Below are positions 1 to 9,645 of a DNA stretch of 64,000 bases, piece after piece (the first letter of the stretch is position 1; the number at the start of each line of letters is the position of its first letter). The position numbers and the translations under genes were made by a program. The stretch comes from Bacteroides sp. (GTDB lineage Bacteria; Bacteroidota; Bacteroidia; Bacteroidales; Bacteroidaceae): NCBI GenBank assembly GCA_020861095.1, contig JAJBTC010000196.1:1-64000 (forward strand). The letters are read 5' to 3'. Under the pieces are notes generated by a model. The model saw nothing but the letters and a program-made list of their open reading frames with translations. It was not told where the DNA came from and searched no databases.

Positions 1-1876
1 TTTCTTCATCGTCGGCGCGTACGATCTGTACCACAGGTCCAAACCGTCCGATCTTCACGGATACTGGCTTTCCACTGGCCGGATCTTGGCCCAGTACCCG
101 TTCGCCTACCTTATGCTCAGTTTTGGTGGCCAGCGTAGATTCTACGGAGGGGTGGAACTGGGTGTAAAATTGCTTCATCAGTTGGGTCCATTGCTTTTCG
201 CCTTCGGCGATCTCGTCGAACTCTTTCTCTACGGTAGCAGTAAAGTTGTAGTCCATGATCTCCGGGAAATACTGGATCAGGAAGTCATTCACTACGGTAC
301 CTATATCCGTGGGGAACAGTTTGGATTTTTCGGTTCCTACGGTCTCCGTCCGTGTCTGGTCATTGATCTGGTCCTGGTGCAGGGTAAGGACATTGAACTG
401 CCGTTCCGTACCTTCGCGGTCGCCTTTCTCCACATATTCACGGTTCTGAATGGTAGAGATGGTGGGGGCGTAGGTGGAAGGGCGCCCGATACCGAGTTCT
501 TCCAGTTTGCGTACGAGGCTGGCTTCGGTGTAGCGCGGAGGACGTTGTGTGAAACGTTCGGTGGCTACGATATCGTTGTGCCGCAACTGTTGTCCCTGTT
601 TCAGGGGTGGCAACAGATGGGCTTCGTCTTCCTGTTCGTGGTCGTCGTCGAAGGATTCGCGGTATACATGCAGAAAACCGTCGAATTTGATCACCTCTCC
701 GGTAGCGCTAAAGGTGTCTGTGTTGCTGCTGATGCTGATGGTGGCAGTGGTTTTCTCCAGTTCCGCCTCTGCCATCTGCGAAGCAATGGTACGTTTCCAG
801 ATCAGATCGTACAGTCTTTTTTCCTGGGAAGAGCCTTCGATGTTTTGAGTCTCCATATAGGTGGGGCGGATGGCTTCGTGTGCCTCCTGTGCCCCTTTGG
901 TTTTGGTAGCAAACTGGCGGGTCTTTACGTATTTCTCTCCCATCATGGAGGTAATGGCTGCTTTGCTGCCCTGGATGGCAAATTCGGAGAGGTTGACAGA
1001 GTCTGTACGCATATAAGTGATCAGCCCCGATTCGTAGAGTTTCTGGGCGATCATCATGGTTTGTGCCACGGTGAATCCTAATTTACGCGCGGCTTCCTGT
1101 TGCAGGGTCGAGGTTGTGAAAGGAGCGGCGGGGCTTTTTTTCACCGGGCGGGTGACAATGTCTTCGATAGTGAAGGCCGCGCCTTTGCAGCTTTCGAGGA
1201 ATTGCTGAGCTTCCGCTTTGGTCTTGAGCCGGCGGCTCAGTTCGGCTTTCATCTCTACCATCTTGCCATCGGCATCGGGAACCAGGAAAACGGCGGTCAC
1301 CCGGTAAGTGGCTTCGCTCCGGAATTGTTGGATTTCGCGTTCCCGTTCCACGATCAGGCGCACGGCTACCGATTGTACACGGCCGGCGGACAGGGCGGGC
1401 TTCACTTTCTTCCAGAGTACCGGCGAGAGTTCAAAACCCACAATGCGGTCCAGGATGCGGCGTGCCTGCTGGGCATTGACCAGATTGAGGTCGATGGAGC
1501 GGGGTTGTTCGATGGCTTTAAGTATGGCGTTTTTGGTGATCTCGTGAAAAACGATCCGTCTGGTGTTTTCGGGTTTGAGGCCCAGGACTTCATAGAGGTG
1601 CCAGGAGATGGCTTCTCCCTCCCGGTCTTCATCGGAAGCCAGCCACACGGTATCGGCCTGTTTGGCCTCTGTTTTCAGCTCGGTAACCAGTTTTTTCTTT
1701 TCGGCGGGGATTTCGTATTTGGGTTCGAAGTTGTTCTCCACATCGATACTGAATTCTTTCTTTTTAAGGTCGCGGATATGGCCGTAGCTGGAGAGAACTT
1801 TGAAATCCTTTCCGAGGAATTTTTCAATGGTCTTTGCTTTTGCCGGTGACTCGACTATCACAAGGTTCTTTTGCAT
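1..1876 (-). CDS. topA: DNA topoisomerase I (3' part cut by window start)
   Basis: Minus-strand translation from 1876 reads MQKNLVIVESPAKAKTIEKFLGKDFKVLSSYGHIRDL..., then ..LASDEDREGEAISWHL.., the TOPRIM motifs of bacterial type IA topoisomerase. Absent from the ORF track because no stop lies in the window. Confidence 0.95.
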   Translation of the reverse strand, partial: MQKNLVIVESPAKAKTIEKFLGKDFKVLSSYGHIRDLKKKEFSIDVENNFEPKYEIPAEKKKLVTELKTEAKQADTVWLASDEDREGEAISWHLYEVLGLKPENTRRIVFHEITKNAILKAIEQPRSIDLNLVNAQQARRILDRIVGFELSPVLWKKVKPALSAGRVQSVAVRLIVEREREIQQFRSEATYRVTAVFLVPDADGKMVEMKAELSRRLKTKAEAQQFLESCKGAAFTIEDIVTRPVKKSPAAPFTTSTLQQEAARKLGFTVAQTMMIAQKLYESGLITYMRTDSVNLSEFAIQGSKAAITSMMGEKYVKTRQFATKTKGAQEAHEAIRPTYMETQNIEGSSQEKRLYDLIWKRTIASQMAEAELEKTTATISISSNTDTFSATGEVIKFDGFLHVYRESFDDDHEQEDEAHLLPPLKQGQQLRHNDIVATERFTQRPPRYTEASLVRKLEELGIGRPSTYAPTISTIQNREYVEKGDREGTERQFNVLTLHQDQINDQTRTETVGTEKSKLFPTDIGTVVNDFLIQYFPEIMDYNFTATVEKEFDEIAEGEKQWTQLMKQFYTQFHPSVESTLATKTEHKVGERVLGQDPASGKPVSVKIGRFGPVVQIVRADDEE

Positions 1877-2152
1877 AACGTTTGGTTTAAGGAGAATGAA
1901 AAGGTAACGTTGTCCTCACGGTGTTGTTGCCTTCTCATCCGAAAATTCGCCCGCAAAAGTAGGAAAAATCGGTATCTCCACCTTATAATATAGAGAGTTT
2001 CTGTTCTTTTTTGCAAAAAAAGACTTTTTTTATCAATTTCATGGAAAGAGGAAATGGATTTATGAAGTATTCCTTCGTCATGACCATTATGAGATGATTA
2101 ATGCTAAGGAACGTTGAAAGATGAATATCTCAACAATGGTTATCATCCGTTT

Positions 2153-3046
2153 GTAGAGACGCACGGCGTGCGTCTCCGCGGTGCAGGTACAACAAAGTAT
2201 GTGTCAATTATTAAATGTATTTGGAGTATGTATTTCCATACACTATATAATTCCGTACATGTGTATCTCGGTTCTATATAAATGTTTCTGATCGGTTGTT
2301 TGACAAACCGAGCGATCAGATATATTTCTGTATTGGACATATATCGCGGAGATGTACGCCGTGCAGTGGTGTCCGGAATAAATCGTTAGCATTTGAAATC
2401 ATATGCTTTATTTCAAATAGTTACATTTGATTTTCTACCCGGAGGATTTCAAGCTATTACTTTTCCGGAAGCTATCCAAATGACACTCATGTACTCCGAT
2501 TTCCTCTGAAAACCCGGAGGGTTTAATGTGAACCCCCAGTGAAGCGAGAAAGGGCATAGCCCGTAACGAAGCGACTGGGGGTAGTCACGTATACACATCT
2601 CTATATTCAACCCCGAAGTGGGTTGAATATAGAGATACCCCTTCCCATATAGTATGAATGGTATTTTACATCGTTTTATACCTGAGAAAATCATTCAACC
2701 CACTTTGGGGTTGAAGATACAGGACGGATCCATACCCCCAGTCGCTCCACTATGCTACGCTTCACTGGGGGTTATGCAAATTAAAGCCCTTCAGGCTTTC
2801 AGAGTGGAATAAGTATCCTTTGAGATCCATTTCCATCCCCAGTCGCTTCGTTACGGGCAAGGCCCTTACTGCGCTTCACTGGGGGTTATTAGCTTTGCTG
2901 ACCGTTGGTTGACTGCGTCGACCGCTGGTTCACATGAAAGCCCTCCGGGCTTTCAGAGTGGATGAGTGACCGTTGGATAGTTGCGTAAATATTAAATTCT
3001 TTTTCCGGACACTACTACTGTACGCCGTGCTTCTGTACAGGTAGAT
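2153..3046. repeat. GACGC-family inverted-repeat element, interrupted by the 2365-3018 insertion
   Basis: Left end TGTAGAGACGCACGGCGTGCGTCTCCGCGGTGCAGGTACAACA. Right end TGGACATATATCGCGGAGATGTACGCCGTGC / ..TTCTGTACAGGTAGATGAT is split by the insertion. Confidence 0.7.
2365..3018. mobile_element. Putative non-autonomous insertion (MITE-like), 654 bp, with TIRs and a 12-bp target duplication
   Basis: Left end AGTGGTGTCCGGAATAAA (2365-2382); right end reads GTAGTAGTGTCCGGAAAAAG on the complement. TGTACGCCGTGC occurs at 2353-2364 and at 3019-3030. No credible ORF inside. Confidence 0.7.
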
Positions 3047-3170
3047 GATGGGGCTGGATTGTTTTTATATTCAGTTGTACATCCTCCAACGTTCCTTCGT
3101 GTTGACTATAAAATAATGATCATGATCGAAGGGAGTAATCGTAAATTTCCTGGTCTCTTCTGACATTTGC

Positions 3171-4841
3171 TTAGAACCGGAAACTAAGTCCGCCCAGGAA
3201 ATTGAACCCTTGTACCGGATAGTTCAGGTAATACTGGTTCTTTTTGTTCAGCAGGTTGTTGACATGGGCATAGATAGCGACTCCTTTGTAGAGATCGTAT
3301 GTCGCAGACAATCTGAGATCTTGTATCGCGGGTACCCGATAGAGATACATTCCCTGATCGGGTTTTACATGCCCGATGTATTCATAGCGGGCAGTAATCC
3401 ACAGCGGTTGTATGGGGCGGATGCCGGTTTCCGCTTCCAGGCGGAAAAGCGGTTTGAGATACAGAGCGTTTTCTATATCTGCATTCCAGTGATACCCTTT
3501 ACCTCCTATGGAAAGGGAAAACAGATCTTTGTAGTCGTACCCTGCTTCAACTCCTATGTAAAGGTTATTTGTATGAGTGACACTGTATGTATTGAAGAAG
3601 CCACTGGCTCCTCCTATCACATCTGTCGGTATGTGATACAGGTCATTTTTCAGATTTTGATATCCGCCGGATACATGAAACCATGTTCCGGTATATGGGC
3701 TTCCTTTCACACCAATGGCGGCATTGACCAGCTCGTAAGTATCGTCTGTTCTTGCTGTCCAGAGCTGCCCGTAAGGGGTGTTTTCTTCCATCCGCCGGAA
3801 GTCGTTGAGAAGTCTTCCTCCGGTGGCACGCGCATATACCCTGTAGGTTTCGGAGAAGGTATACCCGGCTTCTACATCCGGAGAGATGCGAAAAGTGGTG
3901 CCTGCTCCCAGTGAAAAATCCGTATTCACTCCTACACGCAGGTTCCATTCGTCTGTATCCCAGCGGTAGTAGGGATTGAGATCAAGGGTAGTGTAGTTGT
4001 CAGAGTTCATCTGTGAATTTCCGTAGTTGTAGAAGAGGTTGTTCATGGCAAAGCGAATACCTACATACTGATCTTCGCTGATCTCTCCGTTGACATCTGC
4101 CTGGGTACGGATGATCGTCTCTTTGTTGTCGGGACTGTTGATATCGTGCTGGCGGCTGTAGAGCATCAGGTTGGTTTCGGCCTGATAGTTTAGCATAGCG
4201 TCTTTATCGGTAGATTGTACCCCTACGTGTATGTCGCCGGACGTGAGCTTTTGTTTGGAGGAGATGCTGCCGGGGGCGAGGTTGAAGTTGCTGAGTCCGA
4301 AGTTGCCCTTCACATTCAGATCCAGTGGGTCGAACCGATGCTGATAGAAGGCCTTCGCACGTGTACGATAGTAGTAGGAAGACCACGCTACGGGTGTAAA
4401 AGTTGGGATTCCCGGCATAGTTACCTTTCCGTTCATCCCTTCCATCCGTAAGTTCAGGTCCAGCCGATCCCGTCCGGAGAGCCGGAACAGGTAATTGGCA
4501 AACAGATCCAGGTTGCCCCGGCTACCGTAGCCGGCACGCACATAGCCCGGGGTGTATCGTTGTTGCTCTTCCGGTGCCGTATAGGCACCTATGGGCTCTG
4601 CTTGCAGGGCTGTAGACGGATTCATTGTCGCGTCGTATTCCACCTCTCTGCGACTCACGGTAGGTTCTTCCACCGGAGGCAATAGGTTCACTTTGGAGGC
4701 ATCCGGGATATCGGGGTTGTACTCCTGCTCCACGACCACGGTGCGGTTCAGGGTGCTGTCGGCAGGTTGGATCTGTGCCTGTGCGAGGAGTGGGAAAGCG
4801 GTGCAGAGTATCCCTGCAAGTATATAGTGATTGCGTTTCAT
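3171..4841 (-). CDS. Outer-membrane beta-barrel protein (TonB-dependent-receptor-like C-terminus, no obvious plug)
   Basis: ORF 3171..4856; signal peptide MKRNHYILAGILCTAFPLLAQA; aromatic-rich beta strands; ends ..NNLLNKKNQYYLNYPVQGFNFLGGLSFRF. An alternative start at 4856 overlaps the upstream TPR stop. Confidence 0.75.
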   Translation of the reverse strand: MKRNHYILAGILCTAFPLLAQAQIQPADSTLNRTVVVEQEYNPDIPDASKVNLLPPVEEPTVSRREVEYDATMNPSTALQAEPIGAYTAPEEQQRYTPGYVRAGYGSRGNLDLFANYLFRLSGRDRLDLNLRMEGMNGKVTMPGIPTFTPVAWSSYYYRTRAKAFYQHRFDPLDLNVKGNFGLSNFNLAPGSISSKQKLTSGDIHVGVQSTDKDAMLNYQAETNLMLYSRQHDINSPDNKETIIRTQADVNGEISEDQYVGIRFAMNNLFYNYGNSQMNSDNYTTLDLNPYYRWDTDEWNLRVGVNTDFSLGAGTTFRISPDVEAGYTFSETYRVYARATGGRLLNDFRRMEENTPYGQLWTARTDDTYELVNAAIGVKGSPYTGTWFHVSGGYQNLKNDLYHIPTDVIGGASGFFNTYSVTHTNNLYIGVEAGYDYKDLFSLSIGGKGYHWNADIENALYLKPLFRLEAETGIRPIQPLWITARYEYIGHVKPDQGMYLYRVPAIQDLRLSATYDLYKGVAIYAHVNNLLNKKNQYYLNYPVQGFNFLGGLSFRF

Positions 4842-4848
4842 ACGTCCT

Positions 4849-7800
4849 TTAATCATTAAGTTTTCTCAATCTGAGTTCAATCATTCCGGAGATATTATCG
4901 TCTGCGTGATAGTTCTGTTGCAGGCTCAGCAGGTATTGCCGGGCATCGAGCTTGCGATCCATAGCCACATAAACGTCTGACAGCAGGATGAAACTCCGGG
5001 CCAGCCAGTAGGCGTGTGGCGTACTCTGATCGATATAGTTGAGTAGTTCGCTTTCGGCAGTAGGATAGTCTCCCGCGTCGTACAGCAGCTGTGCCAGCAG
5101 GTAGCGCGCTTCGGCTCCGTATATGTTGCGGGTATCCCGGGCCAGTTGACGCAGATCGGTCTGCGCGGCTTGTGTGGCCTGTTGGTTCAGATAAGCTTTG
5201 GCGCGGTAATAGGTGGCCTCGTTGGTCAGCTCCGGACTCAGTTTGCTGTCCGATAACAGGTCGTTGGCCGCATGGATGGCTTCTGCGTCGTTGTCGGTAA
5301 GGTAGGCTGTACGCAATACACCGATCTGTGCCATCTGGCGACGTTCGGGGCTGTCGGCTTTTTCCCGGATCAGCTTATAGGTAGTGAGCGCGTCGGCAAA
5401 TTGCTGACGCTGGTACTGTACCCCGGCACGCAACACGAGTCCTTCCATGGCAAACGGGTTGTCGGGATAGTCGAGAAGCTTCTCAGACTGTTGCAATACC
5501 AGGTCGTTGTCGTTCTGCTCTTTTCCGATGCGGGTGAGGTAGTAGCGGGCGTTGAGTCCGAATGCTCCGTCGGGGTAGCTTTGCAGGTAGCGCAGGAAGC
5601 TCTCCCGGGCTTCGCTTACCTGCCCGCGGGCATATACTCTTTCGGCGGCTACATAGGTGAGTGAATCCTGTTCGCTGGCATCGAACCGTACATCGCCCGG
5701 CAGGGTAGCGGCAAGGGAGGCAAATTCGTCGATGCGGTTGGTATCTACATAGATCGATTTCAGGTCGCGCAGGGCCAGGCGTGCCTCTTCACTGCCGGGA
5801 TAATTCTGTATCACCTGTTTGTAGGCATCGGTGGCTTCGTTGTAGCGTCCGGCCTGGTAATAGAGCAATCCGATCTCCGCGGCTGCCTTGCGACTGAGCG
5901 GACTTTCGGGATAGCTGTTGAGCAGTTCGCGGAAAGTATGTACTGCCTGCTGGGTATTTTCCATCAGCACATACGCGCGTCCTTTCTCATACAGAGCGCT
6001 GACTACATACGGAGAGGCGGGGTATTTACCGATCAGGCGGTTGAGCAGGTTGATCTTGCCGGCATAGTCTTTCTGCAATCCGGCTACCAGTCCCAACTGA
6101 TAGAACGCGTATTCTCCGCTGCCTTCATGGGTATTTTCGGCCAGTATGTAATAACGTTTGGCCTCTTCGAAGCTGCGGGTATGGAGGTAAGAGTCTCCGA
6201 TACGGTTATAAGCATCTGCCAGCGCGGAAGGGTTTTTTCCTTTTTCCAGCTCGGCATACCGCGTGAACCAGTTGCGGGCCTGCGCGTAGTTTTTCTGCCG
6301 GAAGGCGGTATATCCCAGGTTGTAATGTGCCAGCGCGTACATCTCACTACCGGTCTGCGCACTCTGGCGCAGGTATTCGCGGAAGTCGCGTTCGGCATCT
6401 GTCAGGCGGTCCATGCGGTAGTAACTCTCTCCCCGCCAGTAGTAGGCATCGGCACGGGTCTGCAGGTTGTACGATCCCAGTTCGAGCGACCGGTTGAAAT
6501 AGTCTGTCGCTTCCCGGAACGAGGCATTGGCAAAGGATTGTGTGCCGAGGTGGAACAAGATCTTTTGCTTGGCTTCTAAGATGCGGCTACCCGGGCGGGA
6601 GATGCGTTCGATGGAGCGCAGTGCCGCGTCGTAGCTACGGGTATTCATGTATACCTCTATCAGGTAGTCACTCACCTGATCGGCATGTTGCGACTGGGGG
6701 AATTCGTTGAGAAAACGCTCGAATACCGTTACCGATTCTCCGAAAGCAGAGTAGGAGGTCTCGTGCAGGGTAAGCGCATAGTTGTAGAAGGCCTGCTCTT
6801 GGATCTGCCTGTCGGCACCGGAGGCCGCTGCCTGTTCGAAAGCCATGCGGGCTTTGGGCTTGTCGGCCAGTTGCAGGTAAGAGAGTCCCAGGTGCAGGTA
6901 GGCATTTTGTGCCAGCGCGTCGTTGTTGGGCACGGTAGCTTGTCCGAGCGCGTCGGCCGCTTTCGAATAGACTGCGCTCTGGTAATAGGACATGCCCAGC
7001 ATGTAGAGGGCTTCCCGTGCCGGAGAGGCAGTACGGACGATGTAACTTTCCAGGGCGGGTATCACTTTGTGGTATTGCCCCATGCGGTAAGTGGCTTCTC
7101 CCAGTATCCGGTACATCTCACCGGTGTATGCGTGATCGGGGTAGGAAGAAAGATAACCTTCCGCTACGATCTCCGCTTTGTCGTTGTGGCCTTTGCGCAG
7201 GTAGCTGTCGGCAATGTAATAAGGAACCAGTTCGCGGTATTTGGCATCTGTCTGCAACGGCAGAAAACCTTGCAGCGCGTCGTCGTATCGTTGTTGGGTG
7301 TAGCGGATGTATGCCACATAGTACATGGCGTCTTTTTCGTATGTTTTGCTGCTGTAGCGCAGGGTCTCGAACCAGATGGCGGCTTCTCTGGCATTCCCTG
7401 TCTGCAGGTAAGAGATGGCACGCCGGTATACCATGTCGTCACGCTCTTCGTTGCTCAGCAGTTCCGGATCGCAGGCGTTGAAGAGTGCCAGTGCTTTGTT
7501 GTAATCCTCTTCAAAGAAAGCACAGGAGGCGATCAGCCCATAGATACGGTTGGCATGGGGCGTATCGGGATATCGCTCCAGGTAGTTCTGCAACAGATTG
7601 GCGGCCTCTTTTTCCTGCAGTTCGTAGGCGGTGCAGACAAGCATATATTCCGCTTCCTGCGGGTGGTGTACCTGTGGATGGTTAACATACTGCCGGAGAA
7701 GGGGAAGAGAGGCGGCGTAGTTTTTTCCGACGAATAGTTCGCGGGCTTCACGGTAGAGGTTTTCCGGCGAGGTAACAGGCTTGCTCTGTTGTGCATGGAT

Positions 7801-7857
7801 AGTCGGCGGCATGCAACAGATCCAGGCGCTTATCAGCAGGTAGAATCTTTTTTTCAT
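4849..7857 (-). CDS. Large periplasmic tetratricopeptide-repeat protein
   Basis: 1002 aa, signal peptide, repeated TPR motifs (e.g. AEYMLVCTAYELQEKEAANLLQNYLERYPDTPHAN). Confidence 0.9.
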   Translation of the reverse strand: MKKRFYLLISAWICCMPPTIHAQQSKPVTSPENLYREARELFVGKNYAASLPLLRQYVNHPQVHHPQEAEYMLVCTAYELQEKEAANLLQNYLERYPDTPHANRIYGLIASCAFFEEDYNKALALFNACDPELLSNEERDDMVYRRAISYLQTGNAREAAIWFETLRYSSKTYEKDAMYYVAYIRYTQQRYDDALQGFLPLQTDAKYRELVPYYIADSYLRKGHNDKAEIVAEGYLSSYPDHAYTGEMYRILGEATYRMGQYHKVIPALESYIVRTASPAREALYMLGMSYYQSAVYSKAADALGQATVPNNDALAQNAYLHLGLSYLQLADKPKARMAFEQAAASGADRQIQEQAFYNYALTLHETSYSAFGESVTVFERFLNEFPQSQHADQVSDYLIEVYMNTRSYDAALRSIERISRPGSRILEAKQKILFHLGTQSFANASFREATDYFNRSLELGSYNLQTRADAYYWRGESYYRMDRLTDAERDFREYLRQSAQTGSEMYALAHYNLGYTAFRQKNYAQARNWFTRYAELEKGKNPSALADAYNRIGDSYLHTRSFEEAKRYYILAENTHEGSGEYAFYQLGLVAGLQKDYAGKINLLNRLIGKYPASPYVVSALYEKGRAYVLMENTQQAVHTFRELLNSYPESPLSRKAAAEIGLLYYQAGRYNEATDAYKQVIQNYPGSEEARLALRDLKSIYVDTNRIDEFASLAATLPGDVRFDASEQDSLTYVAAERVYARGQVSEARESFLRYLQSYPDGAFGLNARYYLTRIGKEQNDNDLVLQQSEKLLDYPDNPFAMEGLVLRAGVQYQRQQFADALTTYKLIREKADSPERRQMAQIGVLRTAYLTDNDAEAIHAANDLLSDSKLSPELTNEATYYRAKAYLNQQATQAAQTDLRQLARDTRNIYGAEARYLLAQLLYDAGDYPTAESELLNYIDQSTPHAYWLARSFILLSDVYVAMDRKLDARQYLLSLQQNYHADDNISGMIELRLRKLND

Positions 7858-8354
7858 ATGTATCTATTCTTTTTGGGCTTCGGATCGTAAAGAAAGGAAC
7901 ATCGCTTCCGCAGGTATATCGTATGTCCGCGCACGCGTGTACCCCTTTTGTTTGTCTGTAGTGTTTTCGCAAAAGTAGGTTTTTTTACGGAGACTGCCGC
8001 ACCGCAGGGACGGTTTCACAGGTTTTAACGGAAATCGCACTTTACGAACAGAGAAGGAAAGTGTGTAGAGATGAAAATGACATTGTGTCAAAATGATATA
8101 TCTACAAGCTGTAGTAGGCTTATTTCGGGCAGGGATTTTCCGGAACGGAAACAGGCTTGTAATTCCTGGTTTGCTGAGATCAGATAGATGTAGAAAATCC
8201 TTTTTAGCTATGTTTTTGTATGCAGAATTGGCTGTATGGTTTCCATGTGTGTTTGTTGTTTGTTTGGCGCTGGCATTTGTTTAGTTGGAAAGTGTGGACC
8301 TGTTTTCTCTTTTTAGAAAAATATTTCTTTTTTATTTACATATCTGGAAAGGTG

Positions 8355-8442
8355 CCGGTAAGGATTCGGAGTCTTACCGGTAAAGATTCGGAGTTTTACC
8401 GGGAGAACTCCGAATCTTTACCGGGAGAAGTCCGGTGTTTTA
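8355..8442. repeat. 4 x 22-bp tandem array containing a perfect 19-bp inverted repeat
   Basis: CCGGTAAGGATTCGGAGTCTTA / CCGGTAAAGATTCGGAGTTTTA / CCGGGAGAACTCCGAATCTTTA / CCGGGAGAAGTCCGGTGTTTTA. Stems 8377-8395 and 8406-8424. Confidence 0.85.
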
Positions 8443-8661
8443 TCGGGAAAAATCAGGTATATTTATTCAAAAATGCCTGTTTTTCTGCATTCTTATGTCA
8501 TATTTATCCGGATTGCTTATTTATTAAGGGTTGATGGGGGCTTGTGTGGAAAAGAGAAATGAGTAAAATAGCGACTTCCTGATCTGAAAATGGAGATTTC
8601 GCTAACAAAAAGTAACAGGATGTAAACAGGTAAATTTTGTATCGTTATCCTTTGCAAAATC

Positions 8662-9189
8662 TTATGGATTGGATTGGCTTAAAAATCGTTTGATTCCTTT
8701 CCGCATGGATGTAAGTCCGAATTCTTCGGGTCTGATCTGTGACAGGGGTATGAAGAACAGTTCTTCTACATCGTCCATAGGATGTAGTTGCGAGGTTTCT
8801 TCTGCCTGACACCTAAAGAACAGGTCCAGGGTATGTACATCGAACCCCGAATAGGGGTAGATGTTGGGCAGTGAGAAAAGGAAGGATATGGAGCTTAGTT
8901 CGAGGCCGGTCTCTTCGCGTACCTCTCTTTTTAACCCCTCTTCGGCAGTTTCGTAAGGGTCTGTAAAACCTCCCGGCAGATCCAGGGTGCCACGGGCGGG
9001 TTCGTGTGCCCTGCGCGCGACTAATAATTCCTGTTTTTCATTTATAATAATGGCTACGGTGGCTGCACACGGATTGAAGTAGTATACAAACTTGCAATCG
9101 CGACACTTTTTAGATTTGGCGTTATTTACAGTGAAACCATCGGAGCCACAACGGGGACAGTATCGGAAGGTATCGAGCGGGTGTGTCAT
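8662..9189 (-). CDS. NUDIX hydrolase with N-terminal zinc ribbon
   Basis: CPRCGSDGF..CRDCKF zinc ribbon, then Nudix box GGFTDPYETAEEGLKREVREETGLEL. Confidence 0.92.
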   Translation of the reverse strand: MTHPLDTFRYCPRCGSDGFTVNNAKSKKCRDCKFVYYFNPCAATVAIIINEKQELLVARRAHEPARGTLDLPGGFTDPYETAEEGLKREVREETGLELSSISFLFSLPNIYPYSGFDVHTLDLFFRCQAEETSQLHPMDDVEELFFIPLSQIRPEEFGLTSMRKGIKRFLSQSNP

Positions 9190-9350
9190 GTATACTATTT
9201 TTTGATACAGCAAAGATACATAAAAAAAGCTGACCGGATCCATCCCAGGATGGGGGAGATTTACTGGTTTACAATTTACTGATTTACGAACCAGCGGTCG
9301 ACGAAGTCAATTACGATTTGAAAACACAACTATCCTGGGGTTGTCACCTA

Positions 9351-9558
9351 CCTGTAGAGACGCACGGCGTGCGTCTCCGCGATATATGTCCAACAAAAAC
9401 ACAGGTCTGGGCGTGTATAAATTTTCTATCTTGTATTTTATAGCTGTTCCAATCAAGCCACTCAAGTGATATTTGATTCATCGAGGAAATTGTCGTACTT
9501 ATCATATATGTATGTTGGACCTGTACCGCGGAGACGCACGCCGTGCGTCTCTACAGGG
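9351..9558. repeat. GACGC-family inverted-repeat (MITE-like) element
   Basis: CCTGTAGAGACGCACGGCGTGCGTCTCCGCGATATATGTCCAACA ... TGTTGGACCTGTACCGCGGAGACGCACGCCGTGCGTCTCTACAGG: inverted ends. Confidence 0.8.
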
Positions 9559-9645
9559 GGATGATCTCGTTCAGATAATTGTATTTTCCAATCGTAAATC
9601 AGTAACTCAGCAGATCTCTTTAATTATTGTGCGAATACAACCGTA

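Noticed and set aside
86-1849. Long plus-strand ORFs (331 aa, 249 aa)
   Set aside because: Antisense shadows of topA; low-complexity translations and no start context, while the minus strand reads as a clear topoisomerase.
2449-2694. 81-aa minus ORF in the inserted element
   Set aside because: Spans hairpins and lacks any domain signature; not evidence of a transposase.
6685-7737. 350-aa plus-strand ORF opposite the TPR gene (and similar antisense ORFs over ispG, alkaline phosphatase, SusC, GHL10, murF)
   Set aside because: Mirror ORFs generated by codon bias of the real minus-strand genes.
8355-8442. CRISPR array
   Set aside because: 22-bp units abut with no spacers and are mutually inverted.
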